Assembly (NCBI GenBank): GCA_024236175.1
Contig: JACKKY010000001.1
Span: 1,302,001 to 1,366,000 of the forward strand
Length of the DNA: 64,000 nucleotides
Origin: Novosphingobium sp.
GTDB taxonomy: Bacteria; Pseudomonadota; Alphaproteobacteria; Sphingomonadales; Sphingomonadaceae
Direction of reading: 5' to 3'
Shown: one piece after another, positions 8,789-20,000 of the stretch
How positions within the stretch are numbered: position 1 is the stretch's first letter
Layout: every line of letters begins with the position of its first letter
The notes under the pieces: model-generated
Seen by the model: the letters and a program-made list of their open reading frames with translations, nothing else
Databases searched by the model: none
Told to the model about the DNA's origin: nothing
Made by a program: the position numbers and the translations under genes

Positions 8789-8959
8789 TTCGGATTCCCT
8801 GTTTTTCGTTGCCTTGCTGCCGACAGGCGGGAAATCGGCATTTCCGTCATTGCCACGGGTCAATCGGCCATGGCTTTTGTGCCAGCCATCTATATTTAGG
8901 GTGCGCCGGCCAGAAAAGCTCGCCTTGTCGTAAAGCAATCCCGAACCTAGCTTAGTACC

Positions 8960-9892
8960 ATGGCATCAGACCCTTATTCGACCCTGGGGATTTCCCGCGG
9001 AGCAAGCGACAAGGAGATAAAGTCCGCCTATCGCAAGCTCGCCAAGGAGTTGCACCCCGACAGGAACAAGGACAATCCCAAGGCTGCCGAGCGGTTCAGC
9101 GACGTGACGCGTGCCTACGATCTGCTGTCCGACAAGGACAAGCGGGCGCAATTCGACCGGGGCGAAATCGATAGCGACGGCAATCCGATGGGATATGGCT
9201 TCGGACCGGGCGGCACGGGCGGCGGCCCAGGGGCGGGACAGCGCGGATTCCGCGCCGATGGCTTCGAAACACACGGCGTCGACCTTGGCGATATCTTCGA
9301 GGGCCTGTTCGGCGGGCGCGGCGGCATGGGCGGCGGAGCCTCCGCACGTGGCGGAAGGACGCGGGCAGCTCCGAAGGGAGCGAATGTCCAGTACCGCCTC
9401 AAGGTTGCCTTCATCGATGCCGCCACGCTTGCGCCGCAGCGCATCACCCTGTCGGACGGCAAAACGATCGACCTCAAGCTCCCCGCCGGCCTTGTCGACG
9501 GAACCCAGATGCGCCTGTCCGGCAAGGGCGAACCGGGGCCTGGCGGCAACGGCGATGCACTGGTGACGATCCACGTCGAGCATCATCCGTTCTTCCGGCG
9601 CGACGGCGACAACATCCGGCTCGACCTGCCGATAGGGCTCGATGAAGCGGTCAACGGCGCCAAGATAAAGGTGCCGACCGTGGAGGGACCGGTCATGCTG
9701 ACCGTGCCCGCCGGAAGCAGCTCGGGCAGAACCTTGCGTCTGCAGGGCAAGGGTTTCACAGGCAAGAACGGCAAGCGCGGCGACCAGCTGGTCACCCTGG
9801 AAATCATGTTGCCCGAAAACGACGCCGACTTGGCCAAGCGGTTGGAAGGGTGGCATGATAACAGGGAGTTACGGGCGAAACTCGGCGTCTGA
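8960..9892 (+). CDS. DnaJ-class co-chaperone (CbpA-like, class B J-protein)
   Basis: Hsp70 co-chaperone with an N-terminal J domain (residues 4-70) carrying the HPD motif at 32-34, a Gly/Phe-rich linker (about 75-135) and two C-terminal beta-sandwich substrate-binding domains (KVAFIDAATLAPQRITL onwards). The cysteine-rich zinc finger of DnaJ itself is absent, which makes it a CbpA/DjlA-like class B protein of 310 residues. It is divergent from pdxH. Confidence 0.92.
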   Translation: MASDPYSTLGISRGASDKEIKSAYRKLAKELHPDRNKDNPKAAERFSDVTRAYDLLSDKDKRAQFDRGEIDSDGNPMGYGFGPGGTGGGPGAGQRGFRADGFETHGVDLGDIFEGLFGGRGGMGGGASARGGRTRAAPKGANVQYRLKVAFIDAATLAPQRITLSDGKTIDLKLPAGLVDGTQMRLSGKGEPGPGGNGDALVTIHVEHHPFFRRDGDNIRLDLPIGLDEAVNGAKIKVPTVEGPVMLTVPAGSSSGRTLRLQGKGFTGKNGKRGDQLVTLEIMLPENDADLAKRLEGWHDNRELRAKLGV

Positions 9893-9916
9893 TCCGCTGG
9901 CCCGCAAGGGAGGAAA

Positions 9917-10930
9917 GTGCAGGAAAAGCCGTTAGACGATCCGGACACAAGTCCGGAACTTTCCCCCGAGGCGCGGCGGCAGCAGGCGCTGAATCGCGAG
10001 GGGCTGCAAGAACGGCTGATGGTGCATGCCGGCCCCGGATCGCGCCTGTTCACCGTGATCAGGCGCGTCTGGACGGGCGCCTACTACGATGGCTTCATCC
10101 ATGCCGGCAACCTGGCCTACATGACCATCCTGGCCCTGTTTCCCTTTTTCATCGTCGTTGCCGCGATATTCTCCGCGATCGGCGAGCCGAGCCAGCGCGA
10201 TGCTTCCATCGATGCTTTCCTGACGACTGTCCCGCCGATGGTCGCCAAGGTGATCGGGCCGGTTGCCCATGACGTCGTGGCTGCGCGCAACGGCTGGCTG
10301 CTGTGGATCGGAGCCCTCGTCGGCTTGTGGACGGCAAGCAGCCTGGTCGAAACCATAAGGGATATCCTGCACCGGGCCTACGGCACGCCGCAAACACGAG
10401 CCTTCTGGCAATACCGGCTTGCGTCTACCGGGCTGATAATCGGCTCGGTCCTGTTGCTGCTTATTTCGCTTTCGGCGCAGGTCGTCATCACTGCGATAGA
10501 GGGCATCATCTCCGCTCTGATCCCTCAGGCCGAGGGGCTTTTCGACGAACTCATCTATTCCCGCTTCGTGAGCGCGCTCATCCTGTTCGGTTCGATAGAG
10601 CTGTTGTTCATTTCGCTGACACCGGCGGCTTATCAGGGGCGCCGCTACCCGAAATGGCCGGGCGCGCTGCTGGTCGCAGTGTGGTGGTCGGCGGTCACGA
10701 TGCTGCTGCCGCGTGTCTTGCGCAATTTCTTCACCTATGATCTGACTTACGGAAGCCTCGCCGGCGTCATGATCGCCCTTTTCTTTTTCTGGCTTGTCGG
10801 ACTAGGGATGGTGGTCGGAGCAGAGCTGAATGCAGCGCTCGCCGAAACGCCGGAAGAGCGCGCCGTGCTCCGCGAGGCGGAAAACCGTGGCGAAGCTACG
10901 CAGGAAGGAAAACAAGAGGGCAGCGAATGA
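9917..10930 (+). CDS. YihY/BrkB-family membrane protein
   Basis: Inner-membrane protein of the YihY (virulence factor BrkB) family, 337 residues, with about six membrane helices and the conserved opening GNLAYMTILALFPFF. No transport function is firmly established for the family. It starts with GTG behind a strong ribosome binding site (GGGAGGAAA). Its stop overlaps the fabI start as ATGA, so the two genes are translationally coupled. The N-terminal ~45 and C-terminal ~25 residues are hydrophilic. Confidence 0.9.
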   Translation: MQEKPLDDPDTSPELSPEARRQQALNREGLQERLMVHAGPGSRLFTVIRRVWTGAYYDGFIHAGNLAYMTILALFPFFIVVAAIFSAIGEPSQRDASIDAFLTTVPPMVAKVIGPVAHDVVAARNGWLLWIGALVGLWTASSLVETIRDILHRAYGTPQTRAFWQYRLASTGLIIGSVLLLLISLSAQVVITAIEGIISALIPQAEGLFDELIYSRFVSALILFGSIELLFISLTPAAYQGRRYPKWPGALLVAVWWSAVTMLLPRVLRNFFTYDLTYGSLAGVMIALFFFWLVGLGMVVGAELNAALAETPEERAVLREAENRGEATQEGKQEGSE

Positions 10931-11730
10931 CCGGTCTTATGCAAGGAAAGCGCGGCCTGATCATGGGCCTGGCCAACGACAAGTCGCTGGCTTGGGGGAT
11001 TGCCAAGAAGCTGCACGAACACGGCGCGGAGATGGCCTTCTCCTATCAGGGCGAAGCTCTGGGAAAGCGGGTCCGCCCACTGGCCGAGAGCCTTGGCAGC
11101 GATTTCCTGATCGAGTGCGACGTCGCCAGCATGGATGCGCTCGACACGGCTTTCGACGAACTCAAGGCGCGCTGGCCGACGATCGATTTCGTCGTTCACG
11201 CGATCGGTTTTTCCGACAAGTCCCAGTTGCGCGGCCGGTTCTACGATACCACGCTCGACAATTTCCTCATGACGATGAACATCTCCGCCTACAGCCTGGT
11301 AGCGGTAACCAAGCGCGCCCGGGAGATGATGAACGAAGGCGGCTCGATCCTCACGCTGACCTACTACGGGGCGGAGAAGGTCGTGCCGCATTACAACGTG
11401 ATGGGTGTCGCCAAGGCTGCACTGGAAACGAGCGTCAAATATCTGGCCAACGACCTAGGCCCTGAAGGAATCCGCATCAATGCCATTTCGGCGGGGCCGA
11501 TCCAGACCCTGGCTGCCCGCGGCATCGGCGATTTCAACTATATCCTGAAATGGAACCAGCTCAATGCGCCGCTTCGGCGCAACGTCACCATCGAAGATGT
11601 CGGCGGCGGCGGGCTGTACCTGCTGTCCGATCTTTCCTCGGGCGTGACCGGGGAAGTCCACCACATCGATGCCGGCTACAATCTGGTCGGCATGAAGCAG
11701 GAAGACGCGCCGGACATCGCGCTGGTCTAG
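10927..11730 (+). CDS. fabI: Enoyl-[acyl-carrier-protein] reductase (NADH) FabI
   Basis: Final reductive step of each type II fatty-acid elongation cycle. It is a short-chain dehydrogenase fold of 267 residues with nucleotide-binding GLANDKSLAWGIA and the catalytic set Y146, Y156 and K163 (LTYYGAEK ... YNVMGVAK), at the same numbering as in E. coli FabI. The last eight residues form a normal hydrophilic tail. It is coupled to the upstream YihY-family gene and converges on the next minus-strand gene. Confidence 0.96.
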   Translation: MTGLMQGKRGLIMGLANDKSLAWGIAKKLHEHGAEMAFSYQGEALGKRVRPLAESLGSDFLIECDVASMDALDTAFDELKARWPTIDFVVHAIGFSDKSQLRGRFYDTTLDNFLMTMNISAYSLVAVTKRAREMMNEGGSILTLTYYGAEKVVPHYNVMGVAKAALETSVKYLANDLGPEGIRINAISAGPIQTLAARGIGDFNYILKWNQLNAPLRRNVTIEDVGGGGLYLLSDLSSGVTGEVHHIDAGYNLVGMKQEDAPDIALV

Positions 11731-11763
11731 CGGGCTCTGTGCGACCGCCAGGAGCGCCGGCGG

Positions 11764-12288
11764 TCAGTGCAGGTGGTCCCTGCCCAGGATCTTTGCAGGC
11801 GCATCCTCCGCAAGCCATGTCGGCCAGATGTCGAGCGGCCACCCGGCTCGTTTGTAGTGGAAATAGAAGATCCTGAGCCACTGGCGCAGGCGCGTCCGTC
11901 CGATCCCCAGCGCGATCCGCTCGTCCTCGCGTTCGCCCCAGTAGAAGGTCAGCCGGATGCCTTTTTCGCCCCTTTTTAGCCCTACGTTGAGCAGCAGATG
12001 CTCCTCATCGGCCTTGCTTGGCTGGATCGGTTCCGCGGGCTTGCGCTGCATTTCGGCCTTGGCCTGTTCCATGACCTGGACTGCGGGGCGCGCCGAAGGG
12101 GGCGCTTCTGCGGCCACGCTTTCCTCGATTTCGTCGACCAGTACACGCAGGACAGGGCTGGCAAGCCGCTGGGTGAGCCAGAGCGCCATGCGCCGGCCTT
12201 CGTCATCCAGGACCGAGAGCTTGATCCGGTCCTCGCGTTTTGAGTAGGTCGTCGTGATCCGCTTGACGCTGCGCAACTGGTTTTCCAT
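11764..12288 (-). CDS. Hypothetical protein, possible partner of the glycosyltransferase-like gene
   Basis: A 174-residue soluble protein with no signal peptide or membrane segment. The N-terminal part (SKREDRIKLSVLDDEGRRMALWL) and the C-terminal part (LLLNVGLKRGEKGIRLTFYW) look like beta-rich domains joined by a Pro/Ala-rich linker around residues 60-90. I do not recognise the family. It starts eight bases after the glycosyltransferase-like gene's stop and shares its strand with the adhesin locus upstream, so it may belong to that surface-protein unit. This link is inference from position only. Confidence 0.75.
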   Translation of the reverse strand: MENQLRSVKRITTTYSKREDRIKLSVLDDEGRRMALWLTQRLASPVLRVLVDEIEESVAAEAPPSARPAVQVMEQAKAEMQRKPAEPIQPSKADEEHLLLNVGLKRGEKGIRLTFYWGEREDERIALGIGRTRLRQWLRIFYFHYKRAGWPLDIWPTWLAEDAPAKILGRDHLH

Positions 12289-12296
12289 TCCGCTTG

Positions 12297-13427
12297 CTAA
12301 CAGGCCAGCCTAGCGCGGGCTATCTCGATGATCTTGCCGGCAAGAAGATCGGGGCCTTGCCAGCTGTTCCACTGTTCGGCCCGCGACAGCGCAAGTTCGC
12401 TGAGTTCCGCGTAGTTCTCGACGGCCGAATCGACCGCCCGCAAGACAAACTGCGTCTGCAGGAAATGGAAGAAGCTCGCCGCGCCGTATTCCGCCGTGAT
12501 CTGTGCGGGGAGGCACGTCGACGGCATGACGACGGGTACGCCGCTGGCAATCGCCACCCAGGCAATGCCCGATGCACGGTATGAATAGAGCCGCGCTGTC
12601 GAGGGCCAGAGGACGAGATCGCAACTGGCAACGAGCCCCGGGAAGGCGTCGACATAGTCTAGCCGTTCCAGATTGGGGTGATCCGGTATTTCCGGCAGGT
12701 CCATGTAGGAACTTTGCACGACAACCTTGAGGTTCCTTTGCAGAAGACCTTCGACCAGTCCCGGCACGAGGCTTCGGCCCCGTTCCGGCCTGAGTGCACC
12801 CAAGATGCCGATCCGCAGTGGGCTTCCAGTCTCCCGAACGGCTTTCTTCGCGCCGCTGTAAGGTATTGGAAATTCGATGATTTCCCTGTCGCCAAAGAAC
12901 GGGCGGTAGGGCTCGACAAGGCGGTGATCGTAGGCGCCGAGCACCACTCGCTCGCCGAGTGCCGCCATGCGCTGTGCCCCGTCGCCGAAAATCTCGGGAC
13001 TGAACGGCCCGCGCACATTGAGCTGTCCGTCGAGCCCAGCGAAAATGAGCCGTCCTTTCGGCGCGCGGGCGATGGCCTGGGCCTGCGTGGGCATCAGGGC
13101 CGGCCAGAATGCGACGTCGGGTTCGGGCAGCTCCGCCACTTCGGCGGTAGTCGTCTGGATGAGTTTCCGCCAGACTTCGATATCGAGCATCGCCGTGCGG
13201 TCGGGGGCGAAATCGTGCTCGGTGAAACTTGGGCGCAGGTCCGCTCCGACTTGCGAGAAGCGAGCCACCATCGCATCGTCGATCGAGCGGTGGGCGTGGA
13301 CTGTCACCCGCGCGCCTGCCTTGGCGAAGGCGCCGGCAATCTCGACAACTTCGTCGAAATGCGGTCGCCCCTGCCGCCCGACGGCAGGCTCCATCACCGC
13401 GATGTCCATCGGTTGTTCGACCATCAC
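12297..13427 (-). CDS. Glycosyltransferase-like protein (GT-B fold)
   Basis: A 376-residue protein with a two-Rossmann organisation typical of GT-B glycosyltransferases: an N-terminal half opening DIAVMEPAVG..GRPHFDEVVEIAGAF, a linker near 195-210 (PLRIGILGALRPERGRSLVPGL), and a C-terminal half with the donor-site-like run SYRASGIAWVAIASGVPVVMP. No E-x(7)-E motif is obvious, so the sugar donor cannot be assigned. The start could be either of two adjacent ATG codons. It is cytoplasmic and immediately precedes the 174-residue gene. Glycosylation of the neighbouring secreted proteins is a possibility. Confidence 0.7.
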   Translation of the reverse strand: MMVEQPMDIAVMEPAVGRQGRPHFDEVVEIAGAFAKAGARVTVHAHRSIDDAMVARFSQVGADLRPSFTEHDFAPDRTAMLDIEVWRKLIQTTTAEVAELPEPDVAFWPALMPTQAQAIARAPKGRLIFAGLDGQLNVRGPFSPEIFGDGAQRMAALGERVVLGAYDHRLVEPYRPFFGDREIIEFPIPYSGAKKAVRETGSPLRIGILGALRPERGRSLVPGLVEGLLQRNLKVVVQSSYMDLPEIPDHPNLERLDYVDAFPGLVASCDLVLWPSTARLYSYRASGIAWVAIASGVPVVMPSTCLPAQITAEYGAASFFHFLQTQFVLRAVDSAVENYAELSELALSRAEQWNSWQGPDLLAGKIIEIARARLAC

Positions 13428-13648
13428 TCAGGGAGCATTGCTCGGTTACTCCCGGCTGGGAAGATTGTGCGCCGACAGAGCCGTGGGTTCTGGCGCGCAA
13501 CTGCGAGGTCAGTCAGTTTGGCCGTTGTTCCTCGGCTATGCCGTGTCTTTGTGAAATGGCCTGACAGTCGGCAAGGCGAGGATTGGAGCGTCGGTCAGGC
13601 GAGCAGGCGTGGGATTTCACCCCCGGGTGCCCGCCTGATCGATGATTC

Positions 13649-13897
13649 TTAAGCCTCGCTGGTGGCTTCCGCTTCGGCGGCAGCCGCTGCTTCACCGTCC
13701 TTCGGAAGCGACGCCGCGACACTGCGGGCATAGGCAGCGCGGGCGGTCTGCGCGATCGCGATCTGCCGGCGGAGGCGAGTGATCTCGACGTCAACGCCGC
13801 GGATGCTGCCGATCAGCTGACGGGTCTCGTCGTTCAGTGCGTCGAGAGCGTATTCCTTGCCGTCGATGACGATCGTCTGATTGGGATTGCTGGCCAT
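13649..13897 (-). CDS. DUF6447-like small protein associated with the adhesin locus
   Basis: An 82-residue protein with a short beta-hairpin start (QTIVIDGKEYALDALNDETR) followed by a predicted coiled coil (LIGSIRGVDVEITRLRRQIAIAQTARAAYA) and an Ala/Glu-rich tail. The pattern matches the DUF6447 family as I remember it; members often lie beside large repeat proteins exported by type I systems. The function is unknown. It is separated from the giant protein gene by a strong terminator, so it probably has its own promoter in the 13898-13939 stretch or depends on read-through. Confidence 0.75.
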   Translation of the reverse strand: MASNPNQTIVIDGKEYALDALNDETRQLIGSIRGVDVEITRLRRQIAIAQTARAAYARSVAASLPKDGEAAAAAEAEATSEA

Positions 13898-13939
13898 TAT
13901 CGTGTCCTTGAAACTGTGGAGGGCATGTCCCTAAGAAAA

Positions 13940-13966
13940 CCCCCGCCTCTGTGCAAGAGGCGGGGG
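13940..13966 (-). terminator. Rho-independent terminator of the giant RTX gene
   Basis: A perfect 11-bp GC-rich stem (13940-13950 with 13956-13966) has a 5-base loop. Read on the minus strand it is followed directly by TTTTCTT. It lies about 47 bases after the stop of the 2774-residue gene. Confidence 0.88.
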
Positions 13967-14012
13967 CAATCTTTCCAGTCCTGAATGGATCCCCCTTGGC
14001 GGGGGAGCCGGA

Positions 14013-17000
14013 TCAGAGGATGAAGTTATTGCTGGTAAGCGCGGCGGTGAAGTCGTCGAGCTTAATGACCATGTCACCCGCAGTGTATTCACCACTGCTG
14101 TCGACATCGACGAATATGTAGGTGTCTCCAGCCGCATGGCCAAAGGCAATTTCATCGCCGGAATTAAAGGAATTTGACGCGGACGCCGCCGAGAGAAGAT
14201 TTGCGTACGTCGCACTTGTTCCAAGGTCAGTCGGATTGCCACTCAGTGATACACCGAGTTCAGACAAATCGATCTTATCACCGACGAAATCCAACGACGT
14301 ACCAGTTCCACCGGTTTCCCGGGTTACGCTGATAGTTCCGCCCGTCGAGTCAACCACCGTCATGGCGGTATTTCCAACGTCGCCAGCTCCCTCGAAAGTA
14401 ATTTCGAGCGTGTTGGATTCTGCATTGTACACGAACGACGATACCTGAGCCGGATCGGAGACACCTGAAACGCCGCTCAGGAAATCCGCCATATTCGCGC
14501 TGCTTGCATTCGCATACGCTGCAATCAAGGTTCCAATTGCGTCAGGCTCGTCGCCTGCGGTCACCACAACGTCTTGACCGCCAGTCGTACCAACGGAGAT
14601 TCCACCGATAGTGATGGTGTCGCCTCCGTTAATGGTCGTACCATCGGCGCTGAACCGTACGGTCTGAACTTCGATGTTGTCGAAATTCAGGATCGTATCC
14701 ATCGAACCATCAACCGATTCTGCAGCTTCGCAATAGACGAAGGTATCCATCGAATAAGATTGCGGAGCATATGCCGTCGTTTGGCCGCCGGTGAAGTCCC
14801 CGACCGTAGTCACGTCAACACCGTTACCGCCGTCATCGAGCGTGGCTACAATATCCGCGAAGTCTGCCGTCGGCACGAAAGTCGCCGAGAGTTCGTTCGT
14901 GAGAGCGTCATACTCCACGCTAGCAATGCTTCCCGGCGCATAGCCCAGTTCCATTTCGATCGTCGCGATCGGCAGAGCCGCCAGGAACGATCCAATCTGG
15001 TCCGCGTCATTGATAGCGTTCGTGAGCGTATACTCAGCCGCGCTGCCGCTGCCGCCAACTTCCAGGGTTCCGCCCGGTCCGGTGAAGACAATGAAGTCGT
15101 TACCACCGAGCTGGCCTGAGAAGGTAATCGTCTGGACTTCCCCAACCGCCGGAACAAAGCTGCCATCGAGCGTATCGGCACCAAGACCACCATAGAGACG
15201 GTCCATACCGCCTGCGCCGGTGATCGTATCATCGCCGTCGCCACCGTAGATGGCGACCGCGTCGTTGCCGATAACATCGACAGTCACGCCGCTGGTCGCC
15301 GAGGCAATCCAGCTGTTGGCGCACGGATCGTTGATGTTGTCTCCAAGCGAGCCGCTGAAGCTGAGGATACCACCCGTGAAGGTGCCATTGCCCCAGTCAC
15401 CATCAAGCGCCACCGTGCGGGCTCCGGCAAGGAGCTCGTCAGTCGTGGTGTCGATCGTGAAGTTCGGACCGTTCTCGGTGATCGTTGCTTCGGTCAGGAT
15501 CAGCGAGTCGAAGCTGGTGATGGTATCGATATTGTTGAAGATACCAACCGCCAGTTCATCGCTCGGACCGCCGCTGCCGATAACTTCGGTAACATCATCG
15601 TCGTCGATGGCCGTGATGTCGAGCACGTCCCAATCGAAGAAGAAGTCTGCTTCGAACTCGGCAAGGCTGATGTTCGTGTCCGCACCTACCGACACTGCGT
15701 CGTTGTTGATCTTGATCGTGTCATGATCGTCGGAGCCGGAGTCGAACAGAACCAGATTGCCTTCGACCGGATTGTAATTCTCGAAGTAGTAGCAATCGTC
15801 GGTCTGACCATCATCCTTGAGCACTTCGAAGCCGGTGAGCTTCAGCGTGCCCGGAGCACCGGCATCCACCAAGATCACGCCCGGCGAAGTACCCAGTTCG
15901 TAGATGAGGTCGCCCGAATCTTCGAATGCAACACAGTCTTCGGCATCCTGCGACGCGTTGATCTCGAGCGAACCCGCCGAAACCTTGTTGTCCGCAGCGT
16001 GCGAGTTGATCGTATGCACACCCGAACCACTGAGCGTATCTCCAGGAGTAAACAGCGGAGGCGTGTCGTAGTCGACGTTGCCAGTGCCATCCTGGAACCT
16101 AATCATTCCTTCGATAACACCACTGTTCGGATCAACCCCATCGGACGGGTCAATCGTGAGCGTAGCCGAGATGCTGGTCACCAGGTCGTTGTAGGAGACC
16201 CGGTTCTCGCCGCCACGCAGGTTCAGCTCGTCGTTGGTGTAGCGGTGATCGACACCTTCGAAGTTCACGAGGTCGTCGCTCGCTTCATAGATGACGTGTT
16301 CACCGGTGTCTCCACCTTCGACGCGCGTCCAGACAGCGTCATCGCCTTCGCCGATGTTCTCATCGTTATCGAGGTCCCAGTATTCGATGTAGTTCGGGAT
16401 ACCGTCGATCTCGTTGTTATCAGCATCGCCGATGCGGACCACGCTCTCATGGCGGTGACCGCCCGAGCCCGTGTTCCCTTCATCGAACTGGAAGGTGATG
16501 ACCGAGTCCTCGCCGAGAGCGGTGAAGTCGAGAAGGCTCTCGTGGTCACCACCTTCGGTGTTGCTGGCAACAATTTCCTCGACACCGATCAGCGCGTCGA
16601 CCCGGTCGCAGTCCTCGGAGAGGCTGCCGTTCATCCGGTGAGAGTCGAACGGCGTACCGCTGTTGAGACCGTTGTCGTTCACGTCGTCGTCGACGAAGAT
16701 GTAGTTCACACCCTGCTCGACCTTCACGAGAGCAGCGATGGAGTCGCTGGTCTGCGAGTAGTCGACACGGTCCTCGTCCCCGTCGCCGAGGTCGAAGGTG
16801 AACAGCGCGAAGTTCGTCACCGTCGGAATTTCGTCATCCCGATTGGCCGCACGAAGGTCGGCAACCGACTGACGGACGCAGTCGTCATCGAGGATGTCGT
16901 AGTTCATGTAGGTGTCGAACTCGAGCGGGATCAGCGTGTCGACGTCGGAGTTGACGTTACAGCACATTTCCTCGGCGTCGGCGACGATGAGCAGGTCATC

Positions 17001-20000
17001 ACCACCATCCGTCTGGAAATTCTCGAACTGGACGATGCCGGCCGAGGGCTCGCTGGCGCCCATGATGGTTGCCAGCAGGGTCGAGCCGCCGAAGACTTCA
17101 CCGCTGGTGAGGTCGATGGTGACATCCGACGAGACGTTGGTGACGTCGAGAACGTCTTCCGCTCCCGGGGCACGTGCCGTCTGACCGTAGAGACCGATAT
17201 TCTCGAAGCTGATCAGCGTATCGGTAGCAACCACGTCGCCGAGGCGGCCGCCGGTGAAGATAGCTTCGTCAGTATCAGTGCTCGATTCTATGACCAGCGT
17301 AAGCTGCGGTTCCAAGTTATAAGTGCCACTCACTCCATCGATATGACCGGATCCACCAGCGTCGTTGATATTCCAACTGATCGATGAAGTGGTCAAATTG
17401 AGATAGCTAACGTCAAGGAGCCCGCTCGGGACGTTCCCCGCAGAGGTAGCGTAGTTGAAGCTGAGTAGATTGCTTCCTGCATTATAACTGACCGATGAAA
17501 CGGTTCGGCCCAATGCAAGGCTCAAGGCACCCAGGTTGCTGTTGAAATACGCGGAGACTGCCGAACCGACGACGTCGTTAGACACGTTGGACCCGACTAC
17601 GATGTCTTGAGCGCCGTTGCCGATCGAAAAGCCTGCTATGCTTAGGACATCACCGCCGGTGAGAGTACCATTCGTCAATTCAATTGCCTGAACCTCCGCC
17701 GAAGAACCGGCGGTGACGAAGTTGTTATAGTACTCAACGGTATCTTCGCCGTCGTCGCCGTCGAAGATGTTGTCCTTGGCAACTTCGGTCTCGTCCACCT
17801 GGATGGTGTCGTCGCCGTCACCGAAGTAGACGTTTTCAACACCGTCCACCCGCATCACAGCGCGAGTGCCATCTTTCATGCCATCGTTGTCGAGGTCTTC
17901 GATGATGAAGACGCCGCCAGCGGACGGAGAGTCGGTCAGGTCGTAGCAGATGCCGATATCCTGAACGGTATCGTCGCCGCCGGTCTCCTGATCAGCGATA
18001 TCCGACAGGGCCGAAAGGTCGAGATCGTCGTTGCCCTGGCCGTTGCCAGCAACCGCCTTGTTGACACCCGACACAACACGCAGATTTTCGAAGTTCTGGA
18101 AGTGTTGGTAGTTGTCGGCATCGTTGGCGAAGCCGTCGCCTTCCTCGTCGACGGTCACATGGCCTGCGCCGCCCTTGTCGAAGATGATGCTGCCGCCGAC
18201 CTGGATGAAGTCATCCAGCTCGACCAGGAAGCGGGCGGTGCCAGCGGCTTTGCCGGTCGCCTTGTCGATGTCTTCCTGCTGATACTGCAGCGTATCGCTG
18301 AAGTAGGCAGTGAACTGCGGAGCGGACGGAACCGGCTGGAGGCCAGTGCCACCGATGGTGTTCAGGCCGTTTTCGGTCTGACGGATCACCGCGATATCGG
18401 CCACGTCCGGGTCGCCGTCGAGGAGGTAGGCCTCGTAAGCGCTCAGGTAAGTGACGCGATAGTCGTCTTCACCGACATACTTGACCGCGTACCAGTCATT
18501 ACCACCGTCGAGCTCGTCGTTGCCGAGCGAACCGCGGACGAAGTCGTCGCCGGTGCGGCCGTCAACGGTGTCGTCCCCATTCCCGGTGATCTGGTTGTCG
18601 TCTCCGTGGACGGAGAAGTTGTCGGTCAGTTCGTCGTCGACTTCGACCTTGTCGTTAAGCTCGTCGTCGATGGCGAGGTTGACCGGAATGTCGGTTCCAT
18701 CAGCCATAACCAGATCGTCGGAATGGGCGTCGATGACGACCGCTTCCTTACCGATCAGGGTCTCGCCCGCATTCGAAGCGGTCTCGAGATCCGAGCGGCT
18801 GATGTCTTCCTGGCCAACGAACTGGACATTGTCCTCGTGCAGGTTGCCATTCCGGCCGTCGAAGCCGAACAGGAAGACTTCCGTCTCGGTCATGTTGATG
18901 ATTTCGGCAAAGGCGTCTTCGCCGCCCGACAGGTTTTCGATCTCAACCGTCGGAGCATGGATGAACACGGTCTCCTCGCCGGCATAGGCATGCTGGCTGA
19001 TACGGATCACGCGATCACTGTCGGACACACCACCCGGATCGTATTCGGCGCAGATGTAACCTGCGGCCGTATCATCATCCATGAAGGTGTTGATGAAGTC
19101 GGCCAGACGCTCGAGGAACGCATCCTGGATCGATTCCTGGCTGTCGTTCACACCGTCTTCGTCATCGACCTGCGTGCCGTCGAGCGCCACGCCAACCTGC
19201 AGGCAGTACTGCACGTTGTTGATCGTGATCGTGACCTTGTCCTCGGTCGTCAGGTTGCCGAAGCGAATGTCGAAGAACTGGTCTTCGGCCAGACGCGTGC
19301 CGTCCTTGTCGAAGCCGACAACGAGGTCTTCGGCGTAGCCGTCATGGCCAAGCGTGATCAGGCTGCCGGTGATCGCATCGTCGTCAACACCCTCGTTGTC
19401 CGAGCGGTCTTCGTACGACTTGAAGATGAGCCGGTCCTCGACGATCGTCGGGGGCTGATCCGAGAACATCGCGAACACTTCGGAGAAGGAGTTCGACAGA
19501 GCGAAGGAAACGATGAAGCCTTCGCTCAGCTCGTCGGACATTTCACGGCCGGCGGCATCGGTGATGAGCAGCTTGTTGCCGGAAGAGGTAACCGAAACGT
19601 CGGCGTCCTGCTGGCTGAAGCGGTCATTGACGATGGCCGCGATTTCAGCAGCGTTCTGCACGCCGGCGAGATCCGCGGAATTCACCGCGAAGACTTCGCC
19701 GCCGATTTCGATCGAGAAGTTCGTGATCAGAACGTTCGGGTCGGAGAAGTTGGTGTCGCCGAAATCGATCGTCAGGAACGACGGGTTTCCGGTCGCAACA
19801 TCGTCCAGACCGAAGTCCTGGGACCACAGAACCTGCGGGAACGGCTGCTCGTCCATGTCTTCGGCAACGCCGAAGGCAACGAGGTCGTAGAGGCCATCGC
19901 CGTCGATATCCCAGTAACGGTTGCCGAGATTGGTGATGACGTCCTGGCCGGCTTCGAACACCTCACCGACGAAGTCGCCTTCGCCGTAGGTCGCGATGAA

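Noticed and set aside
11743..11765. GACCGCC/GGCGGTC hairpin as terminator between fabI and the convergent gene
   Set aside because: The stem is only 7 bp, overlaps the stop of the convergent gene and has no U-tract on either strand. Possible but too weak to list.
15723..17387. A 554-codon plus-strand open frame inside the giant gene
   Set aside because: Same explanation: it is the mirror of Asp-rich codons, with low complexity and no recognisable features.
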